Under the pieces are notes generated by a model. The model did no database searches, had not been told where the DNA came from, and worked only from the letters and a program-made list of their open reading frames with translations. From the NCBI GenBank assembly GCA_027489965.1, contig JAIXZA010000054.1:1-53553 (forward strand): DNA of 53,553 nucleotides, written 5' to 3'. The translations under genes were made by a program, and so were the position numbers. The stretch is from Verrucomicrobiaceae bacterium. GTDB taxonomy: Bacteria > Verrucomicrobiota > Verrucomicrobiia > Verrucomicrobiales > Verrucomicrobiaceae. Numbering within the stretch: the stretch's first letter is position 1; the number at the start of each line of letters is the position of its first letter. Below, in pieces: positions 1 to 8,572 of the stretch.

Positions 1-1457
1 AAAGCCACCAGCTGAGCGCCAACGACCTCAGCGGAACGTTGCCGCCGCTTGGATTGGAATCAAGGCAAAGCACTCTGACATCGACCTGTTTGGCCAGATC
101 TACGTTGCCGCCGCTTGGATTGGAATCAAGGCAAAGCTAAGGAATCATCCATCAAAGCAGGCGCCACACGTTGCCGCCGCTTGGATTGGAATCAAGGCAA
201 AGCCGGAGGAGAGCACGGCGTGCGGGTTGTCTTACGTTGCCGCCGCTTGGATTGGAATCAAGGCAAAGCGATGAATCCACGGAAGCCTACGCCCATCAGA
301 CGTTGCCGCCGCTTGGATTGGAATCAAGGCAAAGCCATTGAGTCACTGGCCGTTGAATGAAATCGACGTTGCCGCCGCTTGGATTGGAATCAAGGCAAAG
401 CCGGGCTCTTTGACACCGTGACTGTGTATGCACGTTGCCGCCGCTTGGATTGGAATCAAGGCAAAGCGGCGGGTTTGGTATCAGCCATGCTTCCAGGACG
501 TTGCCGCCGCTTGGATTGGAATCAAGGCAAAGCGGGAAGCCAACGCTCAAAAGCAAAAAGCGCACGTTGCCGCCGCTTGGATTGGAATCAAGGCAAAGCC
601 GCTAGGTGGCAACCTTAACCTTGGCTACTACGTTGCCGCCGCTTGGATTGGAATCAAGGCAAAGCTGACAGGCATTTGGGAGTTGTTCGAGTGGAACGTT
701 GCCGCCGCTTGGATTGGAATCAAGGCAAAGCATGTGGCGAAACGTGATCCGAACACGACGAACGTTGCCGCCGCTTGGATTGGAATCAAGGCAAAGCTGA
801 CAGCACCATCGGCTTGGAGAGCTAGTCACGTTGCCGCCGCTTGGATTGGAATCAAGGCAAAGCTCTTCTAAATCATGTTCGTCATCATCAATAACGTTGC
901 CGCCGCTTGGATTGGAATCAAGGCAAAGCGTGGCGGGCCAGGTAGATCACGACATCCACACGTTGCCGCCGCTTGGATTGGAATCAAGGCAAAGCTACTT
1001 CCCCCTTTGGCCTTGATCTCTGTGAACGTTGCCGCCGCTTGGATTGGAATCAAGGCAAAGCGGGAGAGATGAGCATAAAAAAAGCCGACTCACGTTGCCG
1101 CCGCTTGGATTGGAATCAAGGCAAAGCCATGATGCCGCTGGGGTGACCCAGCCGGATACGTTGCCGCCGCTTGGATTGGAATCAAGGCAAAGCAGTGATC
1201 AGTCCGCCTGTGGCATCATGCAGACGTTGCCGCCGCTTGGATTGGAATCAAGGCAAAGCTATTCACCATGATGTTTTCATGCACCTCAAACGTTGCCGCC
1301 GCTTGGATTGGAATCAAGGCAAAGCCCGACAGCCGTCCAGGACGCATCTGTGAGCACGTTGCCGCCGCTTGGATTGGAATCAAGGCAAAGCGAACTCCAG
1401 CTTATGAGCCTGGCAGCCCTGACGTTGCCGCCGCTTGGATTGGAATCAAGGCAAAGC
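1..1457. CRISPR. CRISPR array, 22 complete 36-nt repeats with 30-nt spacers
   Basis: Complete repeats start at 36 and then every 66 bases up to 1422. Each is 36 nt, begins ACGTTGCCGCCGCTTGG and ends AATCAAGGCAAAGC. I saw no substitution in any copy, including the last (1422-1457). All 22 spacers are exactly 30 nt. Bases 1-5 (AAAGC) are the tail of another repeat, so the array continues past the left edge. The repeat ends are partly complementary (TTGCC / GGCAA). A 36-nt repeat with 30-nt spacers is the usual geometry of type II systems. If the candidate tracrRNA on the right is real, crRNAs are read from the minus strand, the repeat in crRNA sense starts GCTTTGCCTTGATTCC, and the leader is on the right. 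No cas gene lies in the window, so the type assignment is inference. Confidence 0.97.
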
Positions 1458-1460
1458 TCT

Positions 1461-1479
1461 GGCTCAAAACTTTTGAGCC
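1461..1479. repeat. 19-bp palindrome abutting the last CRISPR repeat
   Basis: Three bases after the final repeat lies GGCTCAAAAcTTTTGAGCC, a perfect 9-bp inverted repeat around one central base. It could be an integration-host or adaptation recognition site in the leader, a protein operator, or a cruciform stopping read-through. There is no T tract, so a simple intrinsic terminator is unlikely. Confidence 0.6.
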
Positions 1480-1531
1480 CCGAGGCACGGCTATCAGTGC
1501 GTGCCAATAATGTGGCTAACATTTTGCGGCT

Positions 1532-1550
1532 ACTATCACGCTCTGATAGT
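1532..1550. repeat. 7-bp stem-loop in the putative CRISPR leader
   Basis: ACTATCA-CGCTC-TGATAGT forms a perfect 7-bp stem with a 5-base loop. It lies between the array end and the candidate tracrRNA. It may be an operator for either transcript or part of the leader; no convincing -35/-10 pair could be assigned around it. Confidence 0.4.
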
Positions 1551-1565
1551 CGAGCCGAGGCAAAT

Positions 1566-1643
1566 TTTTGCCGGAAGGAATCAGGGGGAGACCGGGTTCA
1601 GGCTGCAACTGGCTGACCAAAGCTTTCGGTTAAAACCGTTTTT
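1566..1643 (+). ncRNA. candidate tracrRNA beside the CRISPR array
   Basis: The stretch has the order expected of a type II tracrRNA. First comes an anti-repeat-like segment: TTTTGCCGGAAGGAATCAGG resembles the plus-strand repeat (TTGCCG...GGATTGGAATCAAGG), so it can pair with a crRNA read from the minus strand. GGAATCA and TTGCCG are exact, and several other positions are G-U compatible. Next is a stem-loop, GGTTCAG (1595-1601) with CTGACC (1613-1618), with one bulge. Last is a short hairpin CGGT-TAAA-ACCG followed by TTTTT (1627-1643), an intrinsic terminator. The promoter was not identified. The call rests on architecture and partial complementarity only. Confidence 0.45.
1627..1643 (+). terminator. 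intrinsic terminator of the candidate tracrRNA
   Basis: CGGT/ACCG stem with TAAA loop followed directly by five T residues on the plus strand. The stem is short, so it is weak on its own, but it sits exactly where a tracrRNA should end. Confidence 0.45.
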
Positions 1644-1857
1644 CCTCCTTCCTCCTTCGCTCGCTGAGCTATGGAGGACACGTCTCTCCTATCTCTGGTT
1701 CTAGATGGCAGAAATGGCGATGAGGGATGGCTCATCTCGCGGAGCTTGAATCATCGGACGCGGCGCACCCTACCTTGCTGGGGGATTTTTTGTCAGGTTG
1801 ATGGCCTTACTCGTCGATTGACGTTTTGGCGTATTCTAGGATGGTCTTGGCATCACT

Positions 1858-2310
1858 ATGAGTCCTCTCACCCACGCCAGTCAGATTCTTGATACCATGC
1901 TCGGCTACCTCGGGTTTACCGTTCAGATTGACCAGATCGACGGTCCAGATGGTCTGACGCTGCAGATTCATACCGACGATAGCCAGCAGCTGATCGGGAA
2001 GCGTGGCTCGACGATGGAAGACATTCAGTATCTCGTGAATCGGATTCTCCAGCGCCACATTCCGGAGGCTCCGCGTATCCGCGTGGATATTGAGTTTTAT
2101 CGTTCCATGCATGAGGATAAGCTGGTCGATCATGCCAAAGAACTGGGCGACAAGGTGCGCGCTTTTGGGAAATCAGAGATGCTGCAGCCGATGAACAGCT
2201 ACTACCGCAGACTGATCCACAATGTCTTTGTCAATGATCCTGAGGTGATGAGTGTGAGTCTGGATCCGAATTCGCGGTTCAAACGCATCCAGTTGAAGAA
2301 GCGCAGGTGA
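1858..2310 (+). CDS. jag: Jag-family KH/R3H RNA-binding protein
   Basis: The 150-residue protein has a KH domain with the loop motif IGKRG at residues 46-50, followed by an R3H-type C-terminal half (about 85-148) containing the stretch NSYYRRLIHNVF. Both are single-stranded nucleic-acid-binding folds of the Jag/SpoIIIJ-associated (KhpB) family. Jag is usually encoded next to yidC/rnpA; here the neighbour upstream is the CRISPR array, so any yidC lies elsewhere or beyond the array. The N-terminal Jag_N domain of longer homologues is absent, giving the short form common outside Firmicutes. Its role in RNA metabolism or cell division in this organism is inferred from the family. Confidence 0.88.
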   Translation: MSPLTHASQILDTMLGYLGFTVQIDQIDGPDGLTLQIHTDDSQQLIGKRGSTMEDIQYLVNRILQRHIPEAPRIRVDIEFYRSMHEDKLVDHAKELGDKVRAFGKSEMLQPMNSYYRRLIHNVFVNDPEVMSVSLDPNSRFKRIQLKKRR

Positions 2311-2366
2311 TAGGGTTGGTCACTCGGTTCTCCGGTAGATCAGTCTGTGGTTCGTGGCTTGAATCA

Positions 2367-2398
2367 CAGGATTAACAAGAGAACAGGATTAACAGAAG
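2367..2398. repeat. dispersed CAGGATTAACAAG-type intergenic repeat, copy 1
   Basis: CAGGATTAACAAGAGAAC followed by AGGATTAACAG: two near-identical CAGGATTAACA halves in tandem. Further copies lie at 3347-3396 and 30788-30817, all intergenic. Confidence 0.7.
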
Positions 2399-2425
2399 GG
2401 CTGCTGAGTTTTAGCTCAGGTGTGT

Positions 2426-3241
2426 TTAAGCCAGTTGCTCTTTGAGATAGCGGATGCTTTCCCGGGCGATGTGCTGGGCACCGGGGCGGTAGTCGAAGAC
2501 TTCCACGGAAAGGAAGCCGTCATATTTCACCTCTCTGAGGGCGCTAATGATGGGCTCATACTTCACTTCGCCCATGCCTGGGCCTAGCAAATTAGGGTCG
2601 TTGGCATGGAAGTGGACGAACCAGTCTTTGCTGTCGCGGATGATGTCGGCGATGGACTTGGATTCATCACTCATGGCTTTCACGTCGAGATGGAGCTTGC
2701 AGCTGGGGTGATCGACGAGCTGGCAGAGTCGGATGGTTTCTTCGGCGGTGTTGAGGAAATTGGTCTCCTTTTTCCCCAGGGGCTCCATGGCGATGACGAC
2801 GCCGTATTTTCCAGCTTCTTCGGCGACGGCGCGCACGCTGTCAGCGGCACGTTTAAAGGCATCTTCATAGGCCCATTCGGGAAGTGTCGTGCGGGCTTTT
2901 GGACTGCCCCAGACCATGATGCGTCCGCCGGTCATGGCGCAGAACCTAGCGAGGTGGCGACCAAATTTGGCGGTTTCTTTGCGCTGAAGATCGTCTGGTG
3001 TGGTGATGTGAAACCAGGTCGGCTTGGTGAGTAACCAATGGAGACCAAGGATCTCCAGGCCAAAAGAAGAGGCAATGTGGCTCAGGCGCAGCGCATCGGC
3101 TTCAGTGAGTTCACGCGGATCTTCTTTAAGGGTGAATGGGGCCAGCTCCAGGGCGTGATAGCCTGCGGCAGCGGCGTCTTCACAGACTTTTTCAAAGGAC
3201 CAATCAATCGGGTAGGTTTCGTTACAAATCGCAAAGCGCAT
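2426..3241 (-). CDS. sugar phosphate isomerase/epimerase family protein
   Basis: This is a TIM-barrel protein of the xylose-isomerase-like / AP endonuclease 2 superfamily. Visible barrel-strand motifs include FAICNETYP at the N-terminus, HALELAPF, LEILGLHWLL, VVIAMEPL, CKLHLDVKAM, WFVHFHANDPN and FLSVEVFDY near the C-terminus, with the metal-ligand-type E, D, H and E residues of the family. I chose the ATG at 3241 (271 residues) because family members begin with MRFAIC-like sequence. The reading frame stays open to a GTG at 3337, but the extra 32 residues look unlike the family. It is flanked on both sides by copies of the CAGGATTAACAAG repeat. The substrate is unknown; carbohydrate or inositol catabolism is typical for such genes in Verrucomicrobiota. 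Confidence 0.88.
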   Translation of the reverse strand: MRFAICNETYPIDWSFEKVCEDAAAAGYHALELAPFTLKEDPRELTEADALRLSHIASSFGLEILGLHWLLTKPTWFHITTPDDLQRKETAKFGRHLARFCAMTGGRIMVWGSPKARTTLPEWAYEDAFKRAADSVRAVAEEAGKYGVVIAMEPLGKKETNFLNTAEETIRLCQLVDHPSCKLHLDVKAMSDESKSIADIIRDSKDWFVHFHANDPNLLGPGMGEVKYEPIISALREVKYDGFLSVEVFDYRPGAQHIARESIRYLKEQLA

Positions 3242-3345
3242 AGGGCGCTGAGACTGGATTGCACTGGCGGCAACGTCAATCAGGCTTTTGGGGTCAAGTC
3301 GCTTTGGTGCAGGGCTAGGTACCCAAAAATAGGGCACCAGACGTT

Positions 3346-3396
3346 ACAGGATTAACAAGAAGACAGGATTTACAGGCCTGAAAAAATCCTGTTCGT
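3346..3396. repeat. dispersed CAGGATTAACAAG repeat, copy 2, with inverted half
   Basis: CAGGATTAACAAGAAGAC followed by AGGATTTACAGG, then AATCCTGTTCGTCCTG, which is roughly the reverse complement of the first part. The whole can fold into a hairpin, unlike the simpler copies at 2367 and 30788. It lies upstream of the isomerase gene. Confidence 0.65.
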
Positions 3397-3490
3397 CCTG
3401 CGAACATTGAAAACCGATGGCCGTGACTGAAGAACGGCCTAAAGGCCGAACTACGAACCGAGAACAAAGAACCAAGAACTCTTCACTCAA

Positions 3491-4477
3491 TCAGGCTTTT
3501 TCGATCAGCTTCTCAAACCATTGTTTGATGGCGGCTTCAATGCGCGGACGTTGGGTGAGTCTGCTTAGCCATTCTCTAGGGATGCCTTCCATGCCGAGGC
3601 TGGCACCGAGCCAGGCACCAACCATGGCGGCGCGGCCCGCATTGTCTCCGCCTGCCTTCAGGGTGTTCAGGATGGCCGAGGAAAAGTCGTCATGATGGGT
3701 CCATGCTGCGTGCAGTGCAGCTGGGAAGCTCTGTGGCAGCGGGCAGCTCTGACCAAAGCGACCGGTGGCGGTGATGACATCCATCTCCCTGAGCATGTGG
3801 GCAAACTCGAAGTAGTCGGATCCGTCACAGCTAACTTCTGCTGATTTACGAGTGGTCTCAAAAGCCTGACGGAAAGGGGTGCCATTGAGTAAATGCTGCA
3901 AAAGGACCGCGCTGGCTAGGCAGCAGGCTTCTGCTGTAGCATGATTTTGGGTGACGCGTGTCAGTCTGCGGATGGCCTCTAGCCGCTCATTTTCTGGGTT
4001 CTGATGGTAGCCGATCACCACCGGTGCTAAACGTGTGATGGTGGCCATCTGGTCATCGTCGGCACCATTTTGATAGTTCCCCGGTGTCGTTAACAGGTTA
4101 GCTAGTGTCTCACGAGTTGCGTGATCCTTATAGCTTTTGCAGATGGGACTGTTGAAGAAACCTTCAAAGCGCAGACCAAAATCATTTTCACGGAAGTCTC
4201 CGCATGCGGCTAGTGATTCAAGTAGCAGTAGGGCGGTGTCTCCATAATGCGTCTGATCACCAGCCTGCTTGCCTTCATGGTAGTGGCCTTTTAGGGGTGT
4301 TTCAAAACCCTGGATGCCGTCTGGGAACTTCTTCGCCAGCTCATCGAGATCATAAATCCAATGCGTGCCGAGACCGGCGGCGTCGCCGACGAATTGTCCC
4401 CAGATGGCGCCTTCGAGAGATGAGAGATGACTTGGCACAGCGGTGGGAGATAATATGGATGCGATGCTAGTATCCAT
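3491..4477 (-). CDS. ADP-ribosylglycohydrolase family protein
   Basis: The 328-residue protein has the all-helical ADP-ribosylglycohydrolase (DraG) fold signature. The N-terminal GQFVGDAAGLGTHWIYD (residues 28-44), the middle GDQTHYGDTALLLLE and the C-terminal GGDNAGRAAMVGAWLGASLG (about 276-295) carry the acidic/Gly pattern that binds the two metal ions in this family. Members remove ADP-ribose from proteins or nucleic acids, or hydrolyse related ribosides. Nothing nearby fixes the substrate. The macro-domain gene at 31056 is a separate ADP-ribose-related gene and not in an operon with this one. Confidence 0.88.
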   Translation of the reverse strand: MDTSIASILSPTAVPSHLSSLEGAIWGQFVGDAAGLGTHWIYDLDELAKKFPDGIQGFETPLKGHYHEGKQAGDQTHYGDTALLLLESLAACGDFRENDFGLRFEGFFNSPICKSYKDHATRETLANLLTTPGNYQNGADDDQMATITRLAPVVIGYHQNPENERLEAIRRLTRVTQNHATAEACCLASAVLLQHLLNGTPFRQAFETTRKSAEVSCDGSDYFEFAHMLREMDVITATGRFGQSCPLPQSFPAALHAAWTHHDDFSSAILNTLKAGGDNAGRAAMVGAWLGASLGMEGIPREWLSRLTQRPRIEAAIKQWFEKLIEKA

Positions 4478-4547
4478 GCGGAACTAAATAAAGGGCTAGA
4501 TATGAGAAAGCTTAGCGGCAGAGTTGATTTTCAGACCGGAACCGAAG

Positions 4548-7361
4548 CTACTTCTTGGTCGTTGGTAGCACTTTGACGGCCACGGCGTGATCTTTTCCGA
4601 GGAACTGGTTGGCCAATAATTGAGCTTCTTCGAGAGTGATGCCCTCAAAGTCACTGATCAGATTTTTGGACCACTCGATGCGCTCTGGGTGCTCCTGACA
4701 ATTGCGGACAACGTTTTGAGCCCAGTAGCGGTTGTCTCGGCGCATCTGTTCGATCTGCGTGAGGATGGGTTTCTTGGCACGCTCGAATTCGTCGGCGGTG
4801 ATTGGGCCTGCGGCGAGTTCAGCGGCAATCTTGGTGACCAATGCAGTGAGTGGTGCGGCTTGTTCAGGCTTGCACTCGATCATCGCGGTCATGTAACCGT
4901 AACCTGTGAAGGTGTCGCTGGCCACGTGGTAGCAGGCGGGGCTGTAGGTCTCGCCAAGTTCTTCCCGTACTTTGATACGAAGGCGGTCATCCAGCAAGGC
5001 ACCGACGAGAGAGAGACGGCGTGTGCGTTTGATGTCCAGCATATCGCCAGTCGGCCAATAAAGGGCGGAGATGGCTTTGGGGATCTCGGTTTCAAACGGC
5101 ATGTCTTGAGTGCTGGGGCCTTTTGGGAAAGGCACGGTGCGTTCTTTGGCATAGGCTGGTTTCTCAGCATCTCGCTTGGGCAGGGCTCCAACGGTTTTGA
5201 GGATGGCTTCTAAAGCTGCTTTCACCTCGACGTCACCGACGATGGAGACTTCCACATAATCCGTGGCGAGTGGGCCTTTGAGCCAGGCTTCGACTTCGGC
5301 AAGGGAGCGCTTTTGCATCTCCTCAATGGCTGGGAAGCCAAAGCGCGGGTCGGCGCTGTGGATGTAGCTGACGACTTTGTTCATCATGATGCCATCGGCT
5401 GTGTGGGCTAGATCGACGTACATGGGCTCGATGTTTTTGCGGAACTGGCGCTCGGCTTCTTCGCGGTAACCGGGAGCCACCATGAAGGCGGTCAGGAGTT
5501 GCAGCTGCGCTTCTAAATCGGCGGGTGTGGTGCGGCCACTGAGCATGAAGCCCTCATCACCGACGCTGAAGTCCATGCCGACGGTTTTGCTGGCAAACAA
5601 CTGGCGGAGCTCGTCGGCACTGTGGGCTTTGAGGCCTCCGAGGATGAAGGTGCTTTGGGCGAATGGAATGAGTCCTGGTTTGTCGAGCGGAGCCACCAGC
5701 TTGCCGCCGCCGAAGCTGATGCCGACACGCACGGTGCCTTTTTCAAAAGGGGTTGGTTTGATGTTCACTCGCACGTTGTTGGAAAGCACGGCTTGGGTGA
5801 TCTCCAGGTCTTTGACTTCGGTTTGTGAGGTGACGCTGCCAGCTTCGCCGATTTTAGCATAGGCAAAAGCTGCGGTTTCCTTTTTGGCAGGTGCGGCAAC
5901 AGGCAGCTTTTGGCTGTCCTGATAGGTGGAGATGATCTTGGCGGAGGAGTCTCCTTCGAGCTTTAAGTTACCACCGACAAAGATCTGGATGTCTTGGCCT
6001 TTCCAGGATTCGACAAAGGCCTGATGGCACTCTTCCATTTTCAAATTGGCCAGGGCAGCTTTGACCCGCACGAGGTCATCACTTGGATGCGTGATGACTT
6101 TTTTAGCTGCCAAAATGCTGACCAGTCCGCTGGCGAGATCACGAGACTTCCTTGTGTCTGCTTGAGCGGCGCGAAGCTCGACGGACTTCAGGAAAGAGGC
6201 CTTGGCTTCTTCGAATTCGGCCTCCGTGAAACCATGCTCAATCGCGCGGCGGATCTCTGTTTCCATCAGGGCTAAAGCGCGCTGCCACTGGTCTGGCGCG
6301 CATTGGGCCATGATGCCAGTGACTTTGACAAACTCCAGATATTCATAGCTGTAAGCTTCACTGCCAAGGATGGGTGTGTTCTCCGTTTTAGCCATTTCGG
6401 AGAGGCGTAGATTCACCATGGAGTCGGCGAGATCACGCACCATTTTTTCACGGCGATTGGCGGCTGTGTCTGGCTTGTTTTCAGCTGGACTGAGCAGTTC
6501 TACCGAGAGATCCACGGCCTTGGCTTCAGTCTCCGTGTGGAGTTTGGCGATGATGCCACGGCCGGTGGTGATTTTTCCGAAACTTGGGTCCGCTGCTTCC
6601 CTGGCAGGTCCTTTGGCATCGGCGAAGTTCTTTTCAATTTCAGCTTTCACTGATGCCACGTCTTTGAAGTCGCCCACAGCGACGATGGTGGCGCGTTTGG
6701 GGGAATACCACTTGCTGTAGAAGTCCACGAAACGCTGACGCTGCATGGTCTTGATCGTTTTTTCGATACCGATTGGCAGGCGCTTGGGTAGCAGCGAGTC
6801 AGGCATGGCGAACTCGTAGCCGGCGATCTGGGTGCGATATTCGATGCTGTCACGGCTGAGTTTTTCACTCAGGATGATGCCGCGTTCCTTATCGATCTCC
6901 TTTTCGCCCAGAGCCATACCGTCGAGGTAATCACGGAAAAGCTGCATGCCTTCTGATATCAGCTTGGACTCAACCTTGGGCAGTTCCAGCATGTAAACCG
7001 TCTCTTTAAAGGAGGTGTGAGCATTTGTATCGGCACCAAAACCCATGCCCAGGCGCTGGAAGTACTCCACCATTTCCCCACCCGGAAAGTGACGGCTGCC
7101 ATTGAAGGCCATGTGCTCCAAATAATGCGCCATGCCTTGCTGATCATCTTCTTCCATCAGCGATCCCACATCCATGTAAATGCGAATGCTGGCGCGGCCC
7201 GGAGGCTCGTCATTGGGCAGGATCACATACTTCAATCCATTGGCGAGGGTGCCGTAGTTAGCCTTTGGATCGGCTTTCAGATCACTGGCATCTTGAGGCC
7301 ATTGAGCATGAGAAAGGCAGAGGCTAAAAAAGCTGAGGGCGGCGCAGAGCAGAAATTTCAT
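4548..7361 (-). CDS. M16 family zinc metallopeptidase (pitrilysin-like), exported
   Basis: A 937-residue protein starting with a signal peptide (MKFLLCAALSFFSLCLSHAQ). The inverted zinc motif HYLEH is at residues 79-83, with the downstream glutamate region (FKETVYMLELPK and following) typical of M16. The size and two-halved arrangement (active N-terminal half, inactive C-terminal half containing EELGETYSP, the substrate-clamping R/Y-type region) match two-domain insulinase/pitrilysin-type enzymes such as PqqL. It is expected to be periplasmic and to degrade peptides. It is transcribed away from the esterase at 7490, sharing a short divergent promoter region of about 130 bp. Confidence 0.93.
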   Translation of the reverse strand: MKFLLCAALSFFSLCLSHAQWPQDASDLKADPKANYGTLANGLKYVILPNDEPPGRASIRIYMDVGSLMEEDDQQGMAHYLEHMAFNGSRHFPGGEMVEYFQRLGMGFGADTNAHTSFKETVYMLELPKVESKLISEGMQLFRDYLDGMALGEKEIDKERGIILSEKLSRDSIEYRTQIAGYEFAMPDSLLPKRLPIGIEKTIKTMQRQRFVDFYSKWYSPKRATIVAVGDFKDVASVKAEIEKNFADAKGPAREAADPSFGKITTGRGIIAKLHTETEAKAVDLSVELLSPAENKPDTAANRREKMVRDLADSMVNLRLSEMAKTENTPILGSEAYSYEYLEFVKVTGIMAQCAPDQWQRALALMETEIRRAIEHGFTEAEFEEAKASFLKSVELRAAQADTRKSRDLASGLVSILAAKKVITHPSDDLVRVKAALANLKMEECHQAFVESWKGQDIQIFVGGNLKLEGDSSAKIISTYQDSQKLPVAAPAKKETAAFAYAKIGEAGSVTSQTEVKDLEITQAVLSNNVRVNIKPTPFEKGTVRVGISFGGGKLVAPLDKPGLIPFAQSTFILGGLKAHSADELRQLFASKTVGMDFSVGDEGFMLSGRTTPADLEAQLQLLTAFMVAPGYREEAERQFRKNIEPMYVDLAHTADGIMMNKVVSYIHSADPRFGFPAIEEMQKRSLAEVEAWLKGPLATDYVEVSIVGDVEVKAALEAILKTVGALPKRDAEKPAYAKERTVPFPKGPSTQDMPFETEIPKAISALYWPTGDMLDIKRTRRLSLVGALLDDRLRIKVREELGETYSPACYHVASDTFTGYGYMTAMIECKPEQAAPLTALVTKIAAELAAGPITADEFERAKKPILTQIEQMRRDNRYWAQNVVRNCQEHPERIEWSKNLISDFEGITLEEAQLLANQFLGKDHAVAVKVLPTTKK

Positions 7362-7489
7362 GGTGGTCTAGAAGAACGCCGCTACAGGCCACACTGTCGA
7401 GAAAATGTTACGCTTTGTCCTGAAGGAATTGGCAGGTTCGATCAGTTCTCGTGATGGAATGTCCCACGGGCTGCCGTTTTCTCTGACCG

Positions 7490-8338
7490 ATGATTGACTC
7501 AATGACACGCCTTTTTGTGGTTTTTACTTTGCTGAACGCCTCTCTCCAGGCAGGAGAGACGCCTGCTCCCATTCTGCTTTGGGAAGCTGGTGCGCCAGGT
7601 TCAGAAGCGCGCAAAGGCGAGGCTGAAAAGCTGGAAGGTAGCAACGTGGGCAATGTGCATAATCCCTCGATCACGCCTTACCTTCCGACGAAGGATGTGA
7701 CTGGCACGGCGGTGATCATTGCTCCTGGCGGTGGGCACTCGAAGCTTTGTTTGGGGCATGAAGGTTATGCTTTGGCCGAGTGGTTTCGTGATCACGGGAT
7801 CGCTGCGTTTGTGCTTAAATACCGCTTAGCCCGTGAAAAGGGCTCCAGTTACACGATTCAGGATCATGCGATGGCCGACACGCGCCGTGCCATTCGGTTG
7901 GTGCGTAGCAGGGCGGGGGAGTGGGGCATTCAGCCGGATCGTATCGGCATCATGGGTTTTTCCGCTGGTGGCGAATTGGCTGCCTTTGCGGCGATGAAAA
8001 GCGATTCTGGGAATGCCGCAGCTGCGGAGCCTCTTGAACGCCTGAGTTCGCGGCCTGATTTCCAGGCGCTGATTTATCCGGGCACCTCCAGTCTGTTTTC
8101 TGCTGAGAAAGGCATGCCGCCACTGTTTATTGCCTGTGGTTACGGGGATCGTCCGGATATCTCAGAGGGCATGGCTTCACTTTACCTGAAATACAAAGCC
8201 GCTGGCGTGAAAGCTGAGCTGCACATTTATAGCAACGCTGGTCATGGTTTTGGTTACAAGCCTGGTACCAATACTGCTGCTGGTCGCTGGCCAGAGCGCT
8301 TCACGGAATGGTTGACCGATAGCGGTTTGCTGAAGTGA
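7490..8338 (+). CDS. exported alpha/beta hydrolase, acetyl-esterase/xylan-esterase type
   Basis: The 282-residue protein begins with a hydrophobic signal segment (MTRLFVVFTLLNASLQAG). It has the alpha/beta hydrolase core: APGGGHS (78-84) near the oxyanion hole, the nucleophile elbow GFSAGG with Ser158, and the catalytic-histidine region GHGFG near residue 250. This pattern fits the BD-FAE / acetyl-xylan-esterase-like group common in polysaccharide-degrading Verrucomicrobiota. A second ATG at 7502 starts exactly at the signal peptide and may be the true start. The substrate is inferred only. Confidence 0.88.
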   Translation: MIDSMTRLFVVFTLLNASLQAGETPAPILLWEAGAPGSEARKGEAEKLEGSNVGNVHNPSITPYLPTKDVTGTAVIIAPGGGHSKLCLGHEGYALAEWFRDHGIAAFVLKYRLAREKGSSYTIQDHAMADTRRAIRLVRSRAGEWGIQPDRIGIMGFSAGGELAAFAAMKSDSGNAAAAEPLERLSSRPDFQALIYPGTSSLFSAEKGMPPLFIACGYGDRPDISEGMASLYLKYKAAGVKAELHIYSNAGHGFGYKPGTNTAAGRWPERFTEWLTDSGLLK

Positions 8339-8572
8339 TGGCGCAGCGTTGACAATTGAGATCTGATAGCTGAGTCTAAGCAGCATGAACAAATCTCCAC
8401 TTCAAGCGCATCCGAAGGACATCGCTACTCGGAAGGCTTTGGCGAAGCAGCCGAAGCCCTCGCTGGAGCAGGTGTTGGCGCAGGCCGAAGTCTCGCGGAA
8501 GTTCAGGTTCAGCGCCTCATCGCCTGGGCCAAAGCCAGCCAGCGCTTAATCGCAGAAGCTGACTTTGAAGCT

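Noticed and set aside
115..1616. Many overlapping open frames on both strands at the left end
   Set aside because: They repeat a short peptide because the CRISPR repeat-spacer unit is 66 bp, a multiple of three; they are not genes.
1..1857. Type I or III CRISPR interpretation
   Set aside because: Spacer length is fixed at 30 nt and the repeat is 36 nt, with a tracrRNA-like RNA nearby; not excluded until cas genes are seen.
1501..1892. Two short plus-strand frames between the array and jag
   Set aside because: No family-like sequence; they overlap the candidate tracrRNA and the jag start.
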